This document shows positions 1 through 8,685 of a stretch of 35,211 nt of DNA, in pieces. A model generated the notes under the pieces. That model saw nothing but the letters and a program-made list of their open reading frames with translations. It was not told where the DNA came from and ran no database searches. This stretch comes from Bacteroidales bacterium (lineage in GTDB: Bacteria > Bacteroidota > Bacteroidia > Bacteroidales > Muribaculaceae), in assembly GCA_014800525.1 (NCBI GenBank), contig JAAVFV010000057.1:1-35211 (forward strand), in the 5' to 3' direction. Every line of letters starts with the position of its first letter. Position 1 is the first letter of the stretch. Made by a program: the position numbers and the translations under genes.

Positions 1-330
1 ATAGCATATAAAGAGGGAGGCTATGAGGATCTGTTCGATTCTGCGGAGAGTGTGAATGTCGTGGGAGAGGATATGGTGCTCTACAGCCAGTCGTTGGCTG
101 CCCTTCGTGAGGTTCAGGCTGGTCTCGACTTCCGATATGAGGAAGGCAGAGAGGAGGGTATTAGATTAGGTATGGAGAAAGGAATGGAGAAGGGCATGGA
201 GAAGGGGATGGAGAAAGGAATGGAAGAAGGCATTGAAAAAGTTGCCCGTAAAATGAAGATGGCCGGAATGGATCTGGATTCCATCTCGGAAATCACGGGT
301 CTTTCACCTGAAAGAATAATAGATTTATAG
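1..330 (+). CDS. Rpn-family nuclease/putative transposase, C-terminal part
   Basis: The reading frame is open from the first base, so the gene begins before the window; only the last 109 residues are seen. The catalytic PD-(D/E)XK domain expected at the N-terminus is outside. What is visible is the typical C-terminal region of Rpn/PD-(D/E)XK family proteins: a short helical segment, then a run of Gly-Met-Glu-Lys repeats (169-240) and a final helix-turn-like segment (MDLDSISEITGLSPERI). Known family members are DNA endonucleases that promote RecA-independent recombination and are often copied and degraded in gut Bacteroidales. The assignment rests on the repeat and tail only, so the family is likely but not proven. 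EamA starts 41 bases downstream on the same strand. Confidence 0.7.
   Translation: MAYKEGGYEDLFDSAESVNVVGEDMVLYSQSLAALREVQAGLDFRYEEGREEGIRLGMEKGMEKGMEKGMEKGMEEGIEKVARKMKMAGMDLDSISEITGLSPERIIDL
169..240 (+). repeat. In-frame 12-bp tandem repeat (GMEK coding)
   Basis: Six consecutive 12-base units encode GMEK, GMEK, GMEK, GMEK, GMEE and GIEK. Third-position changes (ggt/gga/ggc/ggg; aaa/aag) show that the units have diverged silently while the protein repeat is kept. Copy number could change by slippage without shifting the frame. Confidence 0.9.
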
Positions 331-371
331 GATTTATAGAATACCGGTAAGGGGGTGACTTCAGATAGTCG

Positions 372-1292
372 ATGAATAATTCAGTAAAAGGATATGCATG
401 CGGAATTGTGGCAGCGATGACCTACGGCCTCAATCCCCTTTTCGCACTTCCGGTATATGCACATGGCATGAATCCGGATAGTGTACTCTTCTTTCGATAT
501 CTATGGGCGATTCCGATTGTAGGAATGATGGCGATTTTGCGAGGTTATTCCCTGAGGATCGAGAAGAGAGATATCGTGCCGCTTGGCCTAATGGGAATCA
601 TCACCGGTCTTTCCTCACTTACTCTCTTCGAAAGCTATAATTATATGAATGCCGGGATAGCATCGACCATACTCTTCGTATATCCGGTGCTTGTAGCATT
701 ATTTATGGGCCTTTTCTATGGTGAACGTCTTTCAGCACTGACGATAGGCTGTATGGTGGTGGCCTTAGGGGGTATTGTACTTTTAGCCAAGGCACCACAA
801 GGGGCTACAATATCACTTCTGGGGGTTGGTTTGTCTTTTCTTTCCGGACTGACCTATGCAATATATATAGTGGCGGCCAACAAAGAAAGATTCAAGCGTA
901 TGCCGACACTTAAGATGTTGTTCTATGTCCTGATATTCGGTACGCTGGTGTTTGTGGCTCGCCTATTAGGGCCTTCTACATTTACTCCTCCGACCGGAGC
1001 TTTAGATTGGGGGTGTGTGATTGCCTTGGCAATTATGCCCACCGCCATATCCTTTGGGTGTACCACCATGGCTATCCATTACATAGGTTCCACCCCTACA
1101 GCAATCCTGGGTGCACTTGAACCTCTGACAGCTGTAGTGGTGTCGATAACAGTGTTTGGAGAGACCGTTACAGAGCGGGAATGGCTCGGTATGGTGATGA
1201 TTATAGTAGCCGTAACCTTTGTAGCAGCAGGGCCCCAGGCGGCCAGAATCTTACTGCGGATCCGGAAGATGTTTCCCAGAATCAGAAAATAA
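372..1292 (+). CDS. EamA/DMT-superfamily inner-membrane transporter
   Basis: A 306-residue protein with about ten hydrophobic segments arranged as two tandem EamA halves (roughly residues 5-140 and 150-290), the usual length and layout of drug/metabolite exporters of the RhaT/YdcZ/EamA type. Each half shows the glycine- and proline-rich helices of the family, for example GIASTILFVYPVLVALF near residue 95 and STPTAILGALEPLTAVV near residue 240, which are equivalent positions of the internal duplication. The tail is basic (RIRKMFPRIRK), which places it in the cytoplasm. The substrate cannot be read from the sequence. It follows the Rpn gene closely and converges with the LRR gene, with only 27 bases between their stops. 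Confidence 0.85.
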   Translation: MNNSVKGYACGIVAAMTYGLNPLFALPVYAHGMNPDSVLFFRYLWAIPIVGMMAILRGYSLRIEKRDIVPLGLMGIITGLSSLTLFESYNYMNAGIASTILFVYPVLVALFMGLFYGERLSALTIGCMVVALGGIVLLAKAPQGATISLLGVGLSFLSGLTYAIYIVAANKERFKRMPTLKMLFYVLIFGTLVFVARLLGPSTFTPPTGALDWGCVIALAIMPTAISFGCTTMAIHYIGSTPTAILGALEPLTAVVVSITVFGETVTEREWLGMVMIIVAVTFVAAGPQAARILLRIRKMFPRIRK

Positions 1293-1319
1293 TATACCTG
1301 AAGACAACATTTCCCGGCT

Positions 1320-2642
1320 TTAGCGACTGAGATGCGTTGGGATATAGATCTTTTCAGTCACTCCACCTGAGATGCGGATATAGAGACCGGGAAGAGTGGG
1401 TGAATGAGGAATTTCGACTCCATGGAGATCCATCCATCTGGTTTCCTTATTCTCCTCATCGGATTCAGTTTCCACAATATCAGTAGGAATAGGTTGACCA
1501 ATTCCTTTAATCACATTGAAATCCTTCCATGTGGGGGCTGATCTATAGGCCTCTACTGAGGGAATGACCACTGACAAAGGAGTAGATGTCAAAGTATTGG
1601 AATCGAAGGCTTGTTCGGGAGCTGAAGGAGGAACAGCGGCACGACATATCACCTCCTGAAGATTTCGGCCAGAGAAAGTGAAAGCCTCCTTACCTATACT
1701 CTTCACTGATGCGGGAATATCAATTGCTGCCATGCCATCCGAGCCCTTAGAGATCTGGTCGGAAAAAGCTCGCTCACCAATGGTGGTCACCCCTTCTGAA
1801 ATTTTAAGAAACTGGATATTATTCGACCAGAATGCCCCAACACCGATTGTGCGGACGGAGGCCGGCAGAATCACTTTCTCCAGACAATTACCGCAGAACG
1901 CACCATCCATAATAGTTTCAATTCCGGGATTCCCTAAATTAAGCGTGGAGAGCAGGTCATTATTCGAAAAAGCATCTTCCCCTACCACAGTCTTCCCATT
2001 ACCTCCCAGAAGAGTAACGCTCTCCATGGACTCGCAACACCAGAAAGCCCTTTCGCCGATTTCCTTGACACACCCCGGCAGAGTTACAGATGTAAGGCCG
2101 GTCTGCGCAAACGCCGATTTACCGATGGACTCAAGCTTTTTCGATCCGCTTTCAAATATAACCCGCTTAAGAGCAGAGGAATGATAGAAAGCCTCCTGAC
2201 GAATAATCTGAAGAGAAGCCGGAAAGGTGACTTCCTTCAAACCGGAATTACTGAAAGCACGGTATCCGACGATTGTCAGTTTGCTTCCCAAAGAAACTGA
2301 GGTGAGGTTATGACACCCGAGAAATGCATTGCTTCCGATAGTTTCGGTGTAATCAGAGAGTGTGACAGAGGTGAGGTATTCATCATAATAGAATGAATCA
2401 GCTCCAATGGAAGTTACCTTGATTGTACCCCAGTCGGTAAGAAGAGTGCTGGGAACCACCAACTTCCATTTCTTGGTGGCTTCAGTGACACGACCCTTCA
2501 CCTGCGCCACTTTCGTATCTGTATTTATCGAGAATTTAATGTCATCGATAACTATGTTTTTATTAGCAGCCGCAAGAGGAAGGCACATGGAAAGGATGAA
2601 GGAGAATAAGGATAGGCGTAGAATAGTCAATGGTCTGAGCAT
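1320..2642 (-). CDS. Secreted BspA-like leucine-rich-repeat (LRR_5) protein
   Basis: 440 residues. The N-terminus (MLRPLTILRLSLFSFILSMC) is a signal peptide with likely cleavage after LAAA. Residues about 80-350 are about ten LRR_5/BspA-type repeats with the pattern 'L..V.LP.....IG..AF......L'. A short linker follows, then a C-terminal segment with PGLYIRISGG and a final basic stretch, which resembles the short sorting or anchoring domains of exported Bacteroidales proteins. Such proteins sit on the cell surface and bind host or bacterial ligands in characterised relatives (BspA of Tannerella). The ligand here is unknown. A -7 box (TAACTTTG) lies about 33 bases upstream. A second LRR_5 protein occurs at 31700. 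Confidence 0.85.
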   Translation of the reverse strand: MLRPLTILRLSLFSFILSMCLPLAAANKNIVIDDIKFSINTDTKVAQVKGRVTEATKKWKLVVPSTLLTDWGTIKVTSIGADSFYYDEYLTSVTLSDYTETIGSNAFLGCHNLTSVSLGSKLTIVGYRAFSNSGLKEVTFPASLQIIRQEAFYHSSALKRVIFESGSKKLESIGKSAFAQTGLTSVTLPGCVKEIGERAFWCCESMESVTLLGGNGKTVVGEDAFSNNDLLSTLNLGNPGIETIMDGAFCGNCLEKVILPASVRTIGVGAFWSNNIQFLKISEGVTTIGERAFSDQISKGSDGMAAIDIPASVKSIGKEAFTFSGRNLQEVICRAAVPPSAPEQAFDSNTLTSTPLSVVIPSVEAYRSAPTWKDFNVIKGIGQPIPTDIVETESDEENKETRWMDLHGVEIPHSPTLPGLYIRISGGVTEKIYIPTHLSR

Positions 2643-2674
2643 TATAGAAATGAATTTTAAACACTTTATTTTTG

Positions 2675-2682
2675 CAAAGTTA
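2675..2682 (-). promoter_or_regulatory. Probable -7 element for the LRR gene
   Basis: On the minus strand this reads TAACTTTG, an exact match to the Bacteroidetes -7 consensus TAnnTTTG. No good -33 TTG lies at the expected 19-21 base distance; the nearest candidate (TTTG at 2706-2709) is 23 bases away. The start codon is 32 bases downstream, giving a leader of about 25 bases. Confidence 0.45.
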
Positions 2683-2781
2683 ATAAATTAAATCCGGTAT
2701 GGAGCCAAAAAATAGACCAATAGACGGATTTCCAAGATGAGACTTTTACATAGATGATTCCGGTGGGGAATTTTAATAAAA

Positions 2782-4443
2782 ATGGAAACAGGAGTAGAGT
2801 GGGGTATTAATTTCGGGGTCAAAAAGAATATGGAGAAAAATATTACGACGTCCAATAGCCAAGAGGCCGCTATACGTGCGGAGGCAACGCCGACAAACAT
2901 GAAGTTACTGCAGCGTGCGCGTGCGTGTTGGGAGGCTATGGGAGCGTTCAGACAGGAACGTGAACGATGTAAACGATTCACATATGGTGACCAATGGGGC
3001 GATCCTGTACTGACCCCGGAAGGAACTATCCGCGAAGAAGACCTTATCCGACGCCAGGGGAATATGCCGTTAAAGAATAATCTGATACGGCGATTGGTGA
3101 GAAATGTATTGGGTGTGTTCCGTAATCAATGGGAAATTCCAACATGTGAACCACGCGATGCTGCCGAACGTCCTCAAGCCGAAGCTATGCAGCAGCTTCT
3201 CAATTATAATATCGACCTGAACCGGATGGAGGAACTCTATGCCCGGACTATGGAGGAATTTCTCATCAGCGGAATGGCCGTACACCGAAAATGGTATGGC
3301 ACCCGAATGGGGCGGTCAGACTGCTGGACTGATTTCGTATCTCCGGATAGCTTCTTTATGAATTGTCTGAGTGGTGACTTCCGCAATTGGGACGCGGATT
3401 TAGTGGGGCAATTACATGACATGTCGTTCGCCTCGGTATGTGCCTCATTTGCGCGTACGCCCGCGGATTACACCTTTCTTAGACAACTTCATATCTCAGG
3501 AGCATTAGGGGAAACGTATACGGCGCGCAATTCAATAAATGAATTCTTAGTTCCTATGTCTCCGGGGCTATGCAGAGTGATTGAAATATGGGAGCGTCAG
3601 CATATTCCGCGACTGATCTGTCATGATCCATTGGCGGGAGAATGCTGGAAAGCGGAGCCGGAAGAAGCGGAGAAAATTGAAGCCATCAATCGCCGGCGCC
3701 GCAAGGAGCACCCCGAGGGGAATGCATTTGAGATCACCACCACCTGGACCATGGAGGAGGAATGGCAATATCGGTTTCTGACTCCACGAGGTATCGAACT
3801 CTCCTCCGGGAAAAGTCCATATAGACACGGCCGACATCCTTATGTGATGAAAGCCTATCCCTATATAGATGGGGAAATACATAGCTTCGTGAGCGATATA
3901 ATCGACCAGCAGAAATATACAAATCGTCTTATTTCGATGTACGACTGGTTACTGCGTTCGAGCGCAAAAGGAGTGCTGATGATTCCTGAGGGAAGTCTAC
4001 CGGAAGGAATCGGACCGGGAGACATGGCCGAGGAATGGTCGAAATTCAATGGTGTGATCCTCTATCGTCATAAGCCCGGAACTCCGGTTCCTCAGCAGGT
4101 GACCGGTACGGCTGACTCAAGCGGAATCGCCGAACTACTCAATATCCAGATGAAGATGATGGAAGATGTATCGGGAGTGAATGGAGCTTTGCAGGGAAAA
4201 CTCGCGAATGCCTCTATGAGCGGTACACTCTATGACCAGCAGACCCGCAATGCTATTACCGCGCTCACAGATCTTCTGAAAAGCTATCGGGACTTCGTGA
4301 TTGATGCCACTACGATTGATGCCTCCAATCTCCGGCAATTCTATACACCGGAACGTATACAGGGGATAATTGGCGGAAACGGAGGATTACTCCACGATCA
4401 GCCTGGATTTTTCGATACATCTTGGGATTTCCGATTCTCATAG
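2782..4443 (+). CDS. Orphan phage portal-like protein (probably truncated)
   Basis: 553 residues with an overall resemblance to the P22/podovirus-type portal family, the dodecameric ring through which phage DNA enters and leaves the capsid. The clearest regions are residues about 370-400 (VSDIIDQQKYTNRLISMYDW), the following strand/loop (GVLMIPEGSLPEG), and the helix at about 465-505 (EDVSGVNGALQGK, then SGTLYDQQTRNAITAL), which matches the wing-to-stem part of such portals. Full portals of this type are usually about 650-750 residues, so the C-terminal part is missing. The next frame continues with portal-like sequence just past the stop. No terminase, capsid, tail or integrase gene is nearby. 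The start is uncertain: ATG at 2782 or at 2830, with no clear ribosome site at either. It may be a phage relic or a kept host gene. Confidence 0.6.
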   Translation: METGVEWGINFGVKKNMEKNITTSNSQEAAIRAEATPTNMKLLQRARACWEAMGAFRQERERCKRFTYGDQWGDPVLTPEGTIREEDLIRRQGNMPLKNNLIRRLVRNVLGVFRNQWEIPTCEPRDAAERPQAEAMQQLLNYNIDLNRMEELYARTMEEFLISGMAVHRKWYGTRMGRSDCWTDFVSPDSFFMNCLSGDFRNWDADLVGQLHDMSFASVCASFARTPADYTFLRQLHISGALGETYTARNSINEFLVPMSPGLCRVIEIWERQHIPRLICHDPLAGECWKAEPEEAEKIEAINRRRRKEHPEGNAFEITTTWTMEEEWQYRFLTPRGIELSSGKSPYRHGRHPYVMKAYPYIDGEIHSFVSDIIDQQKYTNRLISMYDWLLRSSAKGVLMIPEGSLPEGIGPGDMAEEWSKFNGVILYRHKPGTPVPQQVTGTADSSGIAELLNIQMKMMEDVSGVNGALQGKLANASMSGTLYDQQTRNAITALTDLLKSYRDFVIDATTIDASNLRQFYTPERIQGIIGGNGGLLHDQPGFFDTSWDFRFS

Positions 4444-4526
4444 TCGTTTCAGGCCCCGACCATGATGAGACTCAGAGGATAATTAGGCTGGGACAGGCAA
4501 TGAATAATATGTTATTTAGTATTATT

Positions 4527-4557
4527 AAGAGATTCCAACATTGGAATCTCTTTTTTA
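4527..4557 (+). terminator. Intrinsic terminator after the portal-like gene
   Basis: Arms 4527-4538 and 4541-4552 (aagagattccaa / ttggaatctctt) are perfectly complementary and run into TTTTTT. It is the clearest rho-independent terminator in the window and would end transcription from the portal-like gene; the complementary A-run also makes it partly bidirectional. Confidence 0.85.
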
Positions 4558-4665
4558 TTCATTACATATTCATTATATTTGTAAAGAACATTGTAAATAA
4601 TAATTGTTTATAATATAAAGTGTATATGACCCTACCGGCTTAACCTCCGGTAAACCATGAAATTA

Positions 4666-5000
4666 AGACTCCATCCAATAAAAAATGTTAATGCAGGGTC
4701 GCATCTCAGGGAGCAGATATCGCCTTGCAGACGAAGGAGCATAGCGGGCTATGTGACTGAGTCAAAAGGCGATAGATGCCCCTGAGATGCGAGGAATGAA
4801 GTAATTTAAAAACTTTAATTTTAATCAATTTAAATATAATGACTCTTACCAATGGAATAAAGTTACCCGCGACCGGCCTCTTTTTGGCTAAAATCCCGAA
4901 TCTCTTCGGTCACAGCTCAAAGGCTGCTCCCTCAGAGATTCAAGATTTTAGCTCAAAAATCGACCGCCCTGCATTTAACATTTTTTATTGGATGGAGTCT
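4666..5000. repeat. 335-bp MITE-like element with 36-40 bp terminal inverted repeats
   Basis: The left end (4666-4701) begins agactccatccaataaaa and continues tgttaatgcagggtcg. The right end (4961-5000) is its reverse complement except for one extra A and an extra CG. Inside are two large imperfect stem-loops. The first has arms 4700-4726 and 4766-4791 (cgcatctcaggg / ccctgagatgcg plus tatcgcctt / aaggcgata), with a small tip hairpin catagc-gg-gctatg at 4740-4753. The second has arms 4887-4905 and 4934-4952, 17 of 19 paired. There is no reading frame of note. No target-site duplication is seen (left flank aatta, right flank gagaa). It may be a non-autonomous transposon or a dispersed structured repeat; it has not been matched to a named family. 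Confidence 0.75.
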
Positions 5001-5023
5001 GAGAACCTATAACTTATCATTAG

Positions 5024-7423
5024 ATGAATAAATTATACCTGCTACCCCTTCTTGCAATCGGCTTGACCGCCACAGCTCAGCGTCATACCGATCTGCTCAA
5101 AGACTGGGAATTCTCGAAAGACTCCCTGAAATGGGAAAATGTGAAAGTGCCGCACGATTGGGCTATCTATGGGCCTTTTGATCGAAGCTACGATCTTCAG
5201 AAAGTGGCTGTGGAGCAGAATGGTGAAAAAGAAGAAACCTGGAAAACCGGTCGCACCGGAGGTCTCCCTTATGTAGGGAAAGGATGGTATCGCACGACGG
5301 TTCAGATTCCGGATACCACTGACCGCTCGCTCAGTCTTCTTTTTGACGGCGCCATGAGCCATGCACGTGTGAAGGTAAACGGCCGCGAAGTGGGCTACTG
5401 GCCTTACGGTTACAATAGCTTTGTGGTAGGACTCGATGGAGTGGCACGCCCCGGAGAGAATGTGATTGAAGTGAGCCTGGAGAATAAAGAACGTAGTTCC
5501 CGTTGGTATCCGGGTGCAGGTCTTTACCGCAATGTACGTCTGATCGATACACGAAAGGTACACATTCCCGTATGGGGTACTTATGTTACAACTCCTAATG
5601 TAACGCCGGAACAGGCATCCGTCCATCTTCAGACCAAGGTAGAGGGAGCTGCTAAAGGAGATATAGTGACTTTAAAGACCGTGATCCTTAACCCGCAGGG
5701 CAAGGAAGTGGCAGAAGATATTCACTCCTGGAAGATGTATCCCGGAGTAGACCTAAAACAGAATTTCATTCTCAAGACCCCCGAACTCTGGACTCCCGAG
5801 ACTCCCGCCCTCTACACAGCCCGCACCAGCATTATGGCAGACGGGAATGAGATCGACTCCTATACCACACGCTTCGGCATCCGCAGCGTGGAGGTGCGTC
5901 CCGGAGAAGGTTTCTTCCTTAATGGACAGAAACGCAAATTCGAGGGTGTCTGTCTACACCATGATCTCGGTCCGCTCGGAGCAGCTGTGAATAAATCGGC
6001 TATCGCTCACCAGATAGAGATGCTCAAGGATATGGGCGCAGATGCTATTCGCACCTCACACAATATGCCCGCACCGGAACTTGTGGAACTCTGCGACTCA
6101 TTGGGAATGATGGTGATGGTGGAGCCATTCGACGACTGGGGATTCCGCCCGAAGAGTGCCAATGGTTACGGCACACTCTTCAATGAATGGGCGGAACGCG
6201 ATGTTGTCAATATGGTCCATGCATTCCGTAACGCACCCTCTGTAGTGATGTGGTCAATCGGTAATGAGGTTCCCAGCCAGTGGGGCCCGGATGGCATAGC
6301 CGAACTTAAGATGCTTCAGGATATCGTGCACCGCGAGGATCCGACACGTGCCGTGACATGCGGAATGGATCAGTTTGATGCAGTGGTCAATAACGGATTC
6401 GCAGCGGCTCTGGATGTGCCCGGATTCAACTATAAGGTGAATCGCTATAAAGAAGCAATCGATAAGCTTCCGCAAAATTTCCTTTTAGGAACCGAAACAG
6501 CATCCACTGTCTCCTCTCGAGGACAATACTTCTTCCCGGTAACTAAAGGTTATGACATCACCCATCCCGGAAATCAGAGCAATAGCTATGATGTGGAATA
6601 CTGCTTCTGGAGCAATATCCCCGATGATGACTTTGCTGTGGATGATGATCTCGACTGGAATATGGGACAGTTCGTGTGGACCGGTTTTGATTATCTTGGC
6701 GAACCGAGTCCTTACGATACTGATGCATGGCCCTCGCATTCAAGCTATTTCGGTATCATTGATCTTGCATCAATTCCGAAAGACCGCTACTGGCTTTATC
6801 GCTCGAAATGGAATAAGGAAGACCATACCATCCACATCCTTCCTCACTGGAACTGGGAAGGGCGCGAGGGAGAGGTGACACCGGTATTTGTATATACGGA
6901 TGCTCCCAAAGCTGAACTCTTCATCAACGGTAAGAGTCAGGGTATGCGCGAAAAGAACGATTCGACCAATATGAACCGTTATCGATTGATGTGGAACGAG
7001 ACACGTTATGAACCCGGAGTGGTGGAGGTTGTGGCCTACAATGCAGATGGATCAGAGATGGGACGAAAGAGCATCCGCACGGCCGGAAAGGCTGATCATC
7101 TTGTGCTCACTCCTTCGCGTTCCACACTCTCTGCCGACGGAGAGGATTTGAGCTATATCACAGTGCAGGTGGCTGATAAGGAGGGTAATATCATCCCGAC
7201 TGATACACGTGCCGTGAAATTCTCTGTGAAGGGAGCCGGAAAATTCCGCGCTACAGCCAATGGAGACCCCACAAGCCTGCGTCTTTTCCATAAGCCTGAG
7301 ATGGATCTCTTCGCAGGGGCGGCAACGGCAATTGTTCAGGCTGGCGAGCAACCGGGAACAGTGGTGTTTGAGGCAAAGGCTCCCGGTGTGAAACCCGCAA
7401 AGCTGATACTTGATGTGAAATAA
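5024..7423 (+). CDS. Exported GH2 beta-galactosidase
   Basis: 799 residues. Signal peptide: residues 1-18 (MNKLYLLPLLAIGLTATA). The order is the glycoside hydrolase family 2 sugar-binding domain (about 25-175), an immunoglobulin-like domain (about 180-290), the TIM barrel (about 295-600), a DUF4982-like domain (about 620-690) and a final Ig-like domain (about 700-799). The general acid/base is Glu415 in WSIGNEVP; the likely nucleophile is Glu491 in LGTETAS. Position next to galactokinase and mutarotase supports beta-galactosidase activity, although GH2 also includes beta-glucuronidases and beta-mannosidases. It acts in the periplasm or outside; no lipobox is visible. There is no SusC/SusD pair or regulator nearby, so it is not in a classical polysaccharide utilisation locus. 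The gap to galK is 34 bases, which suggests cotranscription. Confidence 0.85.
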   Translation: MNKLYLLPLLAIGLTATAQRHTDLLKDWEFSKDSLKWENVKVPHDWAIYGPFDRSYDLQKVAVEQNGEKEETWKTGRTGGLPYVGKGWYRTTVQIPDTTDRSLSLLFDGAMSHARVKVNGREVGYWPYGYNSFVVGLDGVARPGENVIEVSLENKERSSRWYPGAGLYRNVRLIDTRKVHIPVWGTYVTTPNVTPEQASVHLQTKVEGAAKGDIVTLKTVILNPQGKEVAEDIHSWKMYPGVDLKQNFILKTPELWTPETPALYTARTSIMADGNEIDSYTTRFGIRSVEVRPGEGFFLNGQKRKFEGVCLHHDLGPLGAAVNKSAIAHQIEMLKDMGADAIRTSHNMPAPELVELCDSLGMMVMVEPFDDWGFRPKSANGYGTLFNEWAERDVVNMVHAFRNAPSVVMWSIGNEVPSQWGPDGIAELKMLQDIVHREDPTRAVTCGMDQFDAVVNNGFAAALDVPGFNYKVNRYKEAIDKLPQNFLLGTETASTVSSRGQYFFPVTKGYDITHPGNQSNSYDVEYCFWSNIPDDDFAVDDDLDWNMGQFVWTGFDYLGEPSPYDTDAWPSHSSYFGIIDLASIPKDRYWLYRSKWNKEDHTIHILPHWNWEGREGEVTPVFVYTDAPKAELFINGKSQGMREKNDSTNMNRYRLMWNETRYEPGVVEVVAYNADGSEMGRKSIRTAGKADHLVLTPSRSTLSADGEDLSYITVQVADKEGNIIPTDTRAVKFSVKGAGKFRATANGDPTSLRLFHKPEMDLFAGAATAIVQAGEQPGTVVFEAKAPGVKPAKLILDVK

Positions 7424-7457
7424 AATTGTGCGAACTAATATAATATCATAAGAACTC

Positions 7458-8603
7458 ATGGAAACAATGAAGGAACAAATCAATAAGATATTTAAGGAGC
7501 GTTTCGGAAAGAATGGTACGCTCTATGCATCTGCCGGACGAATCAACCTTATCGGAGAGCATACCGATTATAACGATGGTTTCGTATTCCCGGGGGCTAT
7601 CGACAAGGTGATAATGGCCGAGTTGGCTGAGAATGGCACAGACAAGGTGCGCGTCTTCTCAATCGATATAGATGAATATGCAGAGTTCGGTCTTCGGGAG
7701 GAGGATGCTCCCACTCAGGGCTGGGCACGCTACATCTTCGGTATCTGCCGTGAGATTCAGAAGCGTGGTGGCACAGTGAAGGGTTTCGATGCCGTATTCG
7801 CCGGGAATGTCCCCTTAGGCGCAGGCCTTTCAAGCTCGGCAGCGCTTGAGAGCTGTTTTGCCTTTGCGCTCAACGATATGTTTAACAACAATGCCATCGA
7901 TAAATTCGAACTCGCACGTATCGGGCAGAGCACCGAGCATAATTATTGCGGAGTGAATTGTGGCATCATGGATCAGTTTGCTTCCGTTTTCGGGCGTAAA
8001 GACCATCTGATGCGTCTCGACTGTCGTTCGATGGAATATGAATACTTCCCCTTCGATCCTAAGGGTTATAAACTTGTGCTTGTGGATTCAAGGGTGAAAC
8101 ATGAGCTTAAGGATTCTCCCTACAATCGTCGGCGTGAATCGTGCGAGCGTGTGGCTAAGGAACTTGGTGTGAAGAGTCTGCGCGATGCCGATATGGCGAT
8201 GCTCGATGCTGCAAAAGATCGGATTTCTGAGGAGGATTATAAGCGCGCACGCTATGTGATCGGGGAGAAACAGCGGGTGCTCGATGTCTGCGATGCTCTC
8301 AATGCAGGAGACTATAAGAAAGTGGGTGAGAAGATGTATGAGACTCATGAGGGCCTCTCGAAAGATTATGAGGTGAGCTGTGAGGAACTCGATTTCCTTA
8401 ACGATGTGGCTAAGGAGATGGGAGTGACCGGCTCGCGTATCATGGGTGGTGGATTCGGAGGATGCACCATCAATCTTGTGAGTGATGATCTCCATGACCG
8501 ATTCATCACAGAGGCAGTGGTCCGTTTCAAGGAGAAATATGGCCATGAACCCCAGATCTATGATGTGATCATCAGTGATGGAGCCCGCAAGGTGGAAGAA
8601 TAA
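7458..8603 (+). CDS. galK: Galactokinase
   Basis: 381 residues, the usual length. It phosphorylates alpha-D-galactose at C1 with ATP, the first committed step of the Leloir pathway. The galactokinase signature is at residues 27-41 (GRINLIGEHTDYNDG). The GHMP-kinase ATP-binding motif is at about 119-131 (PLGAGLSSSAALE). A third motif lies near the C-terminus (GSRIMGGGFGGCTI). ATG at 7458 is followed by a second in-frame ATG three codons on; either could be used. It lies between the beta-galactosidase and the mutarotase on the same strand. No galT or galE is in the window, so the rest of the pathway must be elsewhere. Confidence 0.95.
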   Translation: METMKEQINKIFKERFGKNGTLYASAGRINLIGEHTDYNDGFVFPGAIDKVIMAELAENGTDKVRVFSIDIDEYAEFGLREEDAPTQGWARYIFGICREIQKRGGTVKGFDAVFAGNVPLGAGLSSSAALESCFAFALNDMFNNNAIDKFELARIGQSTEHNYCGVNCGIMDQFASVFGRKDHLMRLDCRSMEYEYFPFDPKGYKLVLVDSRVKHELKDSPYNRRRESCERVAKELGVKSLRDADMAMLDAAKDRISEEDYKRARYVIGEKQRVLDVCDALNAGDYKKVGEKMYETHEGLSKDYEVSCEELDFLNDVAKEMGVTGSRIMGGGFGGCTINLVSDDLHDRFITEAVVRFKEKYGHEPQIYDVIISDGARKVEE

Positions 8604-8627
8604 TCCTTCAATAAGCTAAAATTTATC

Positions 8628-8668
8628 ACTCCTTCCCTATCTATCAATTAGGATTATGGGGAAGGAGT
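8628..8668 (+). terminator. Hairpin between galK and galM
   Basis: Arms 8628-8637 and 8659-8668 (actccttccc / gggaaggagt) are perfectly complementary with a 21-base loop. No T-run follows directly (cttactaat), so this may be a weak terminator, a processing site or an mRNA stabiliser giving lower or separate expression of galM. Confidence 0.5.
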
Positions 8669-8685
8669 CTTACTAATATAACTCT

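Larger units (their letters stand above)
4444..5023. other. Gene-free interval holding a terminator and a structured repeat element
   Basis: No credible coding sequence is found. The interval holds the terminator at 4527-4557, an AT-rich spacer (4558-4665) and the 335-bp inverted-repeat element (4666-5000). The last 23 bases lead to the beta-galactosidase start. No promoter matching TTTG-N19-21-TAnnTTTG is seen ahead of that gene; TATATTTG near 4574 has no partner -33 box. Confidence 0.7.

Noticed and set aside
2667..2674. Plus-strand TATTTTTG as a promoter for the portal-like gene
   Set aside because: There is no -33 TTG at the right distance, and the site is part of the palindrome with the minus-strand -7 box.
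4422..4613. 63-codon frame after the portal-like gene
   Set aside because: Not an independent gene: its first part looks like a frame-shifted end of the portal, and the rest is read through the terminator and AT-rich DNA.
8088..8546. 152-codon frame antisense to galK
   Set aside because: Fully inside galK and without any recognisable domain or start region.
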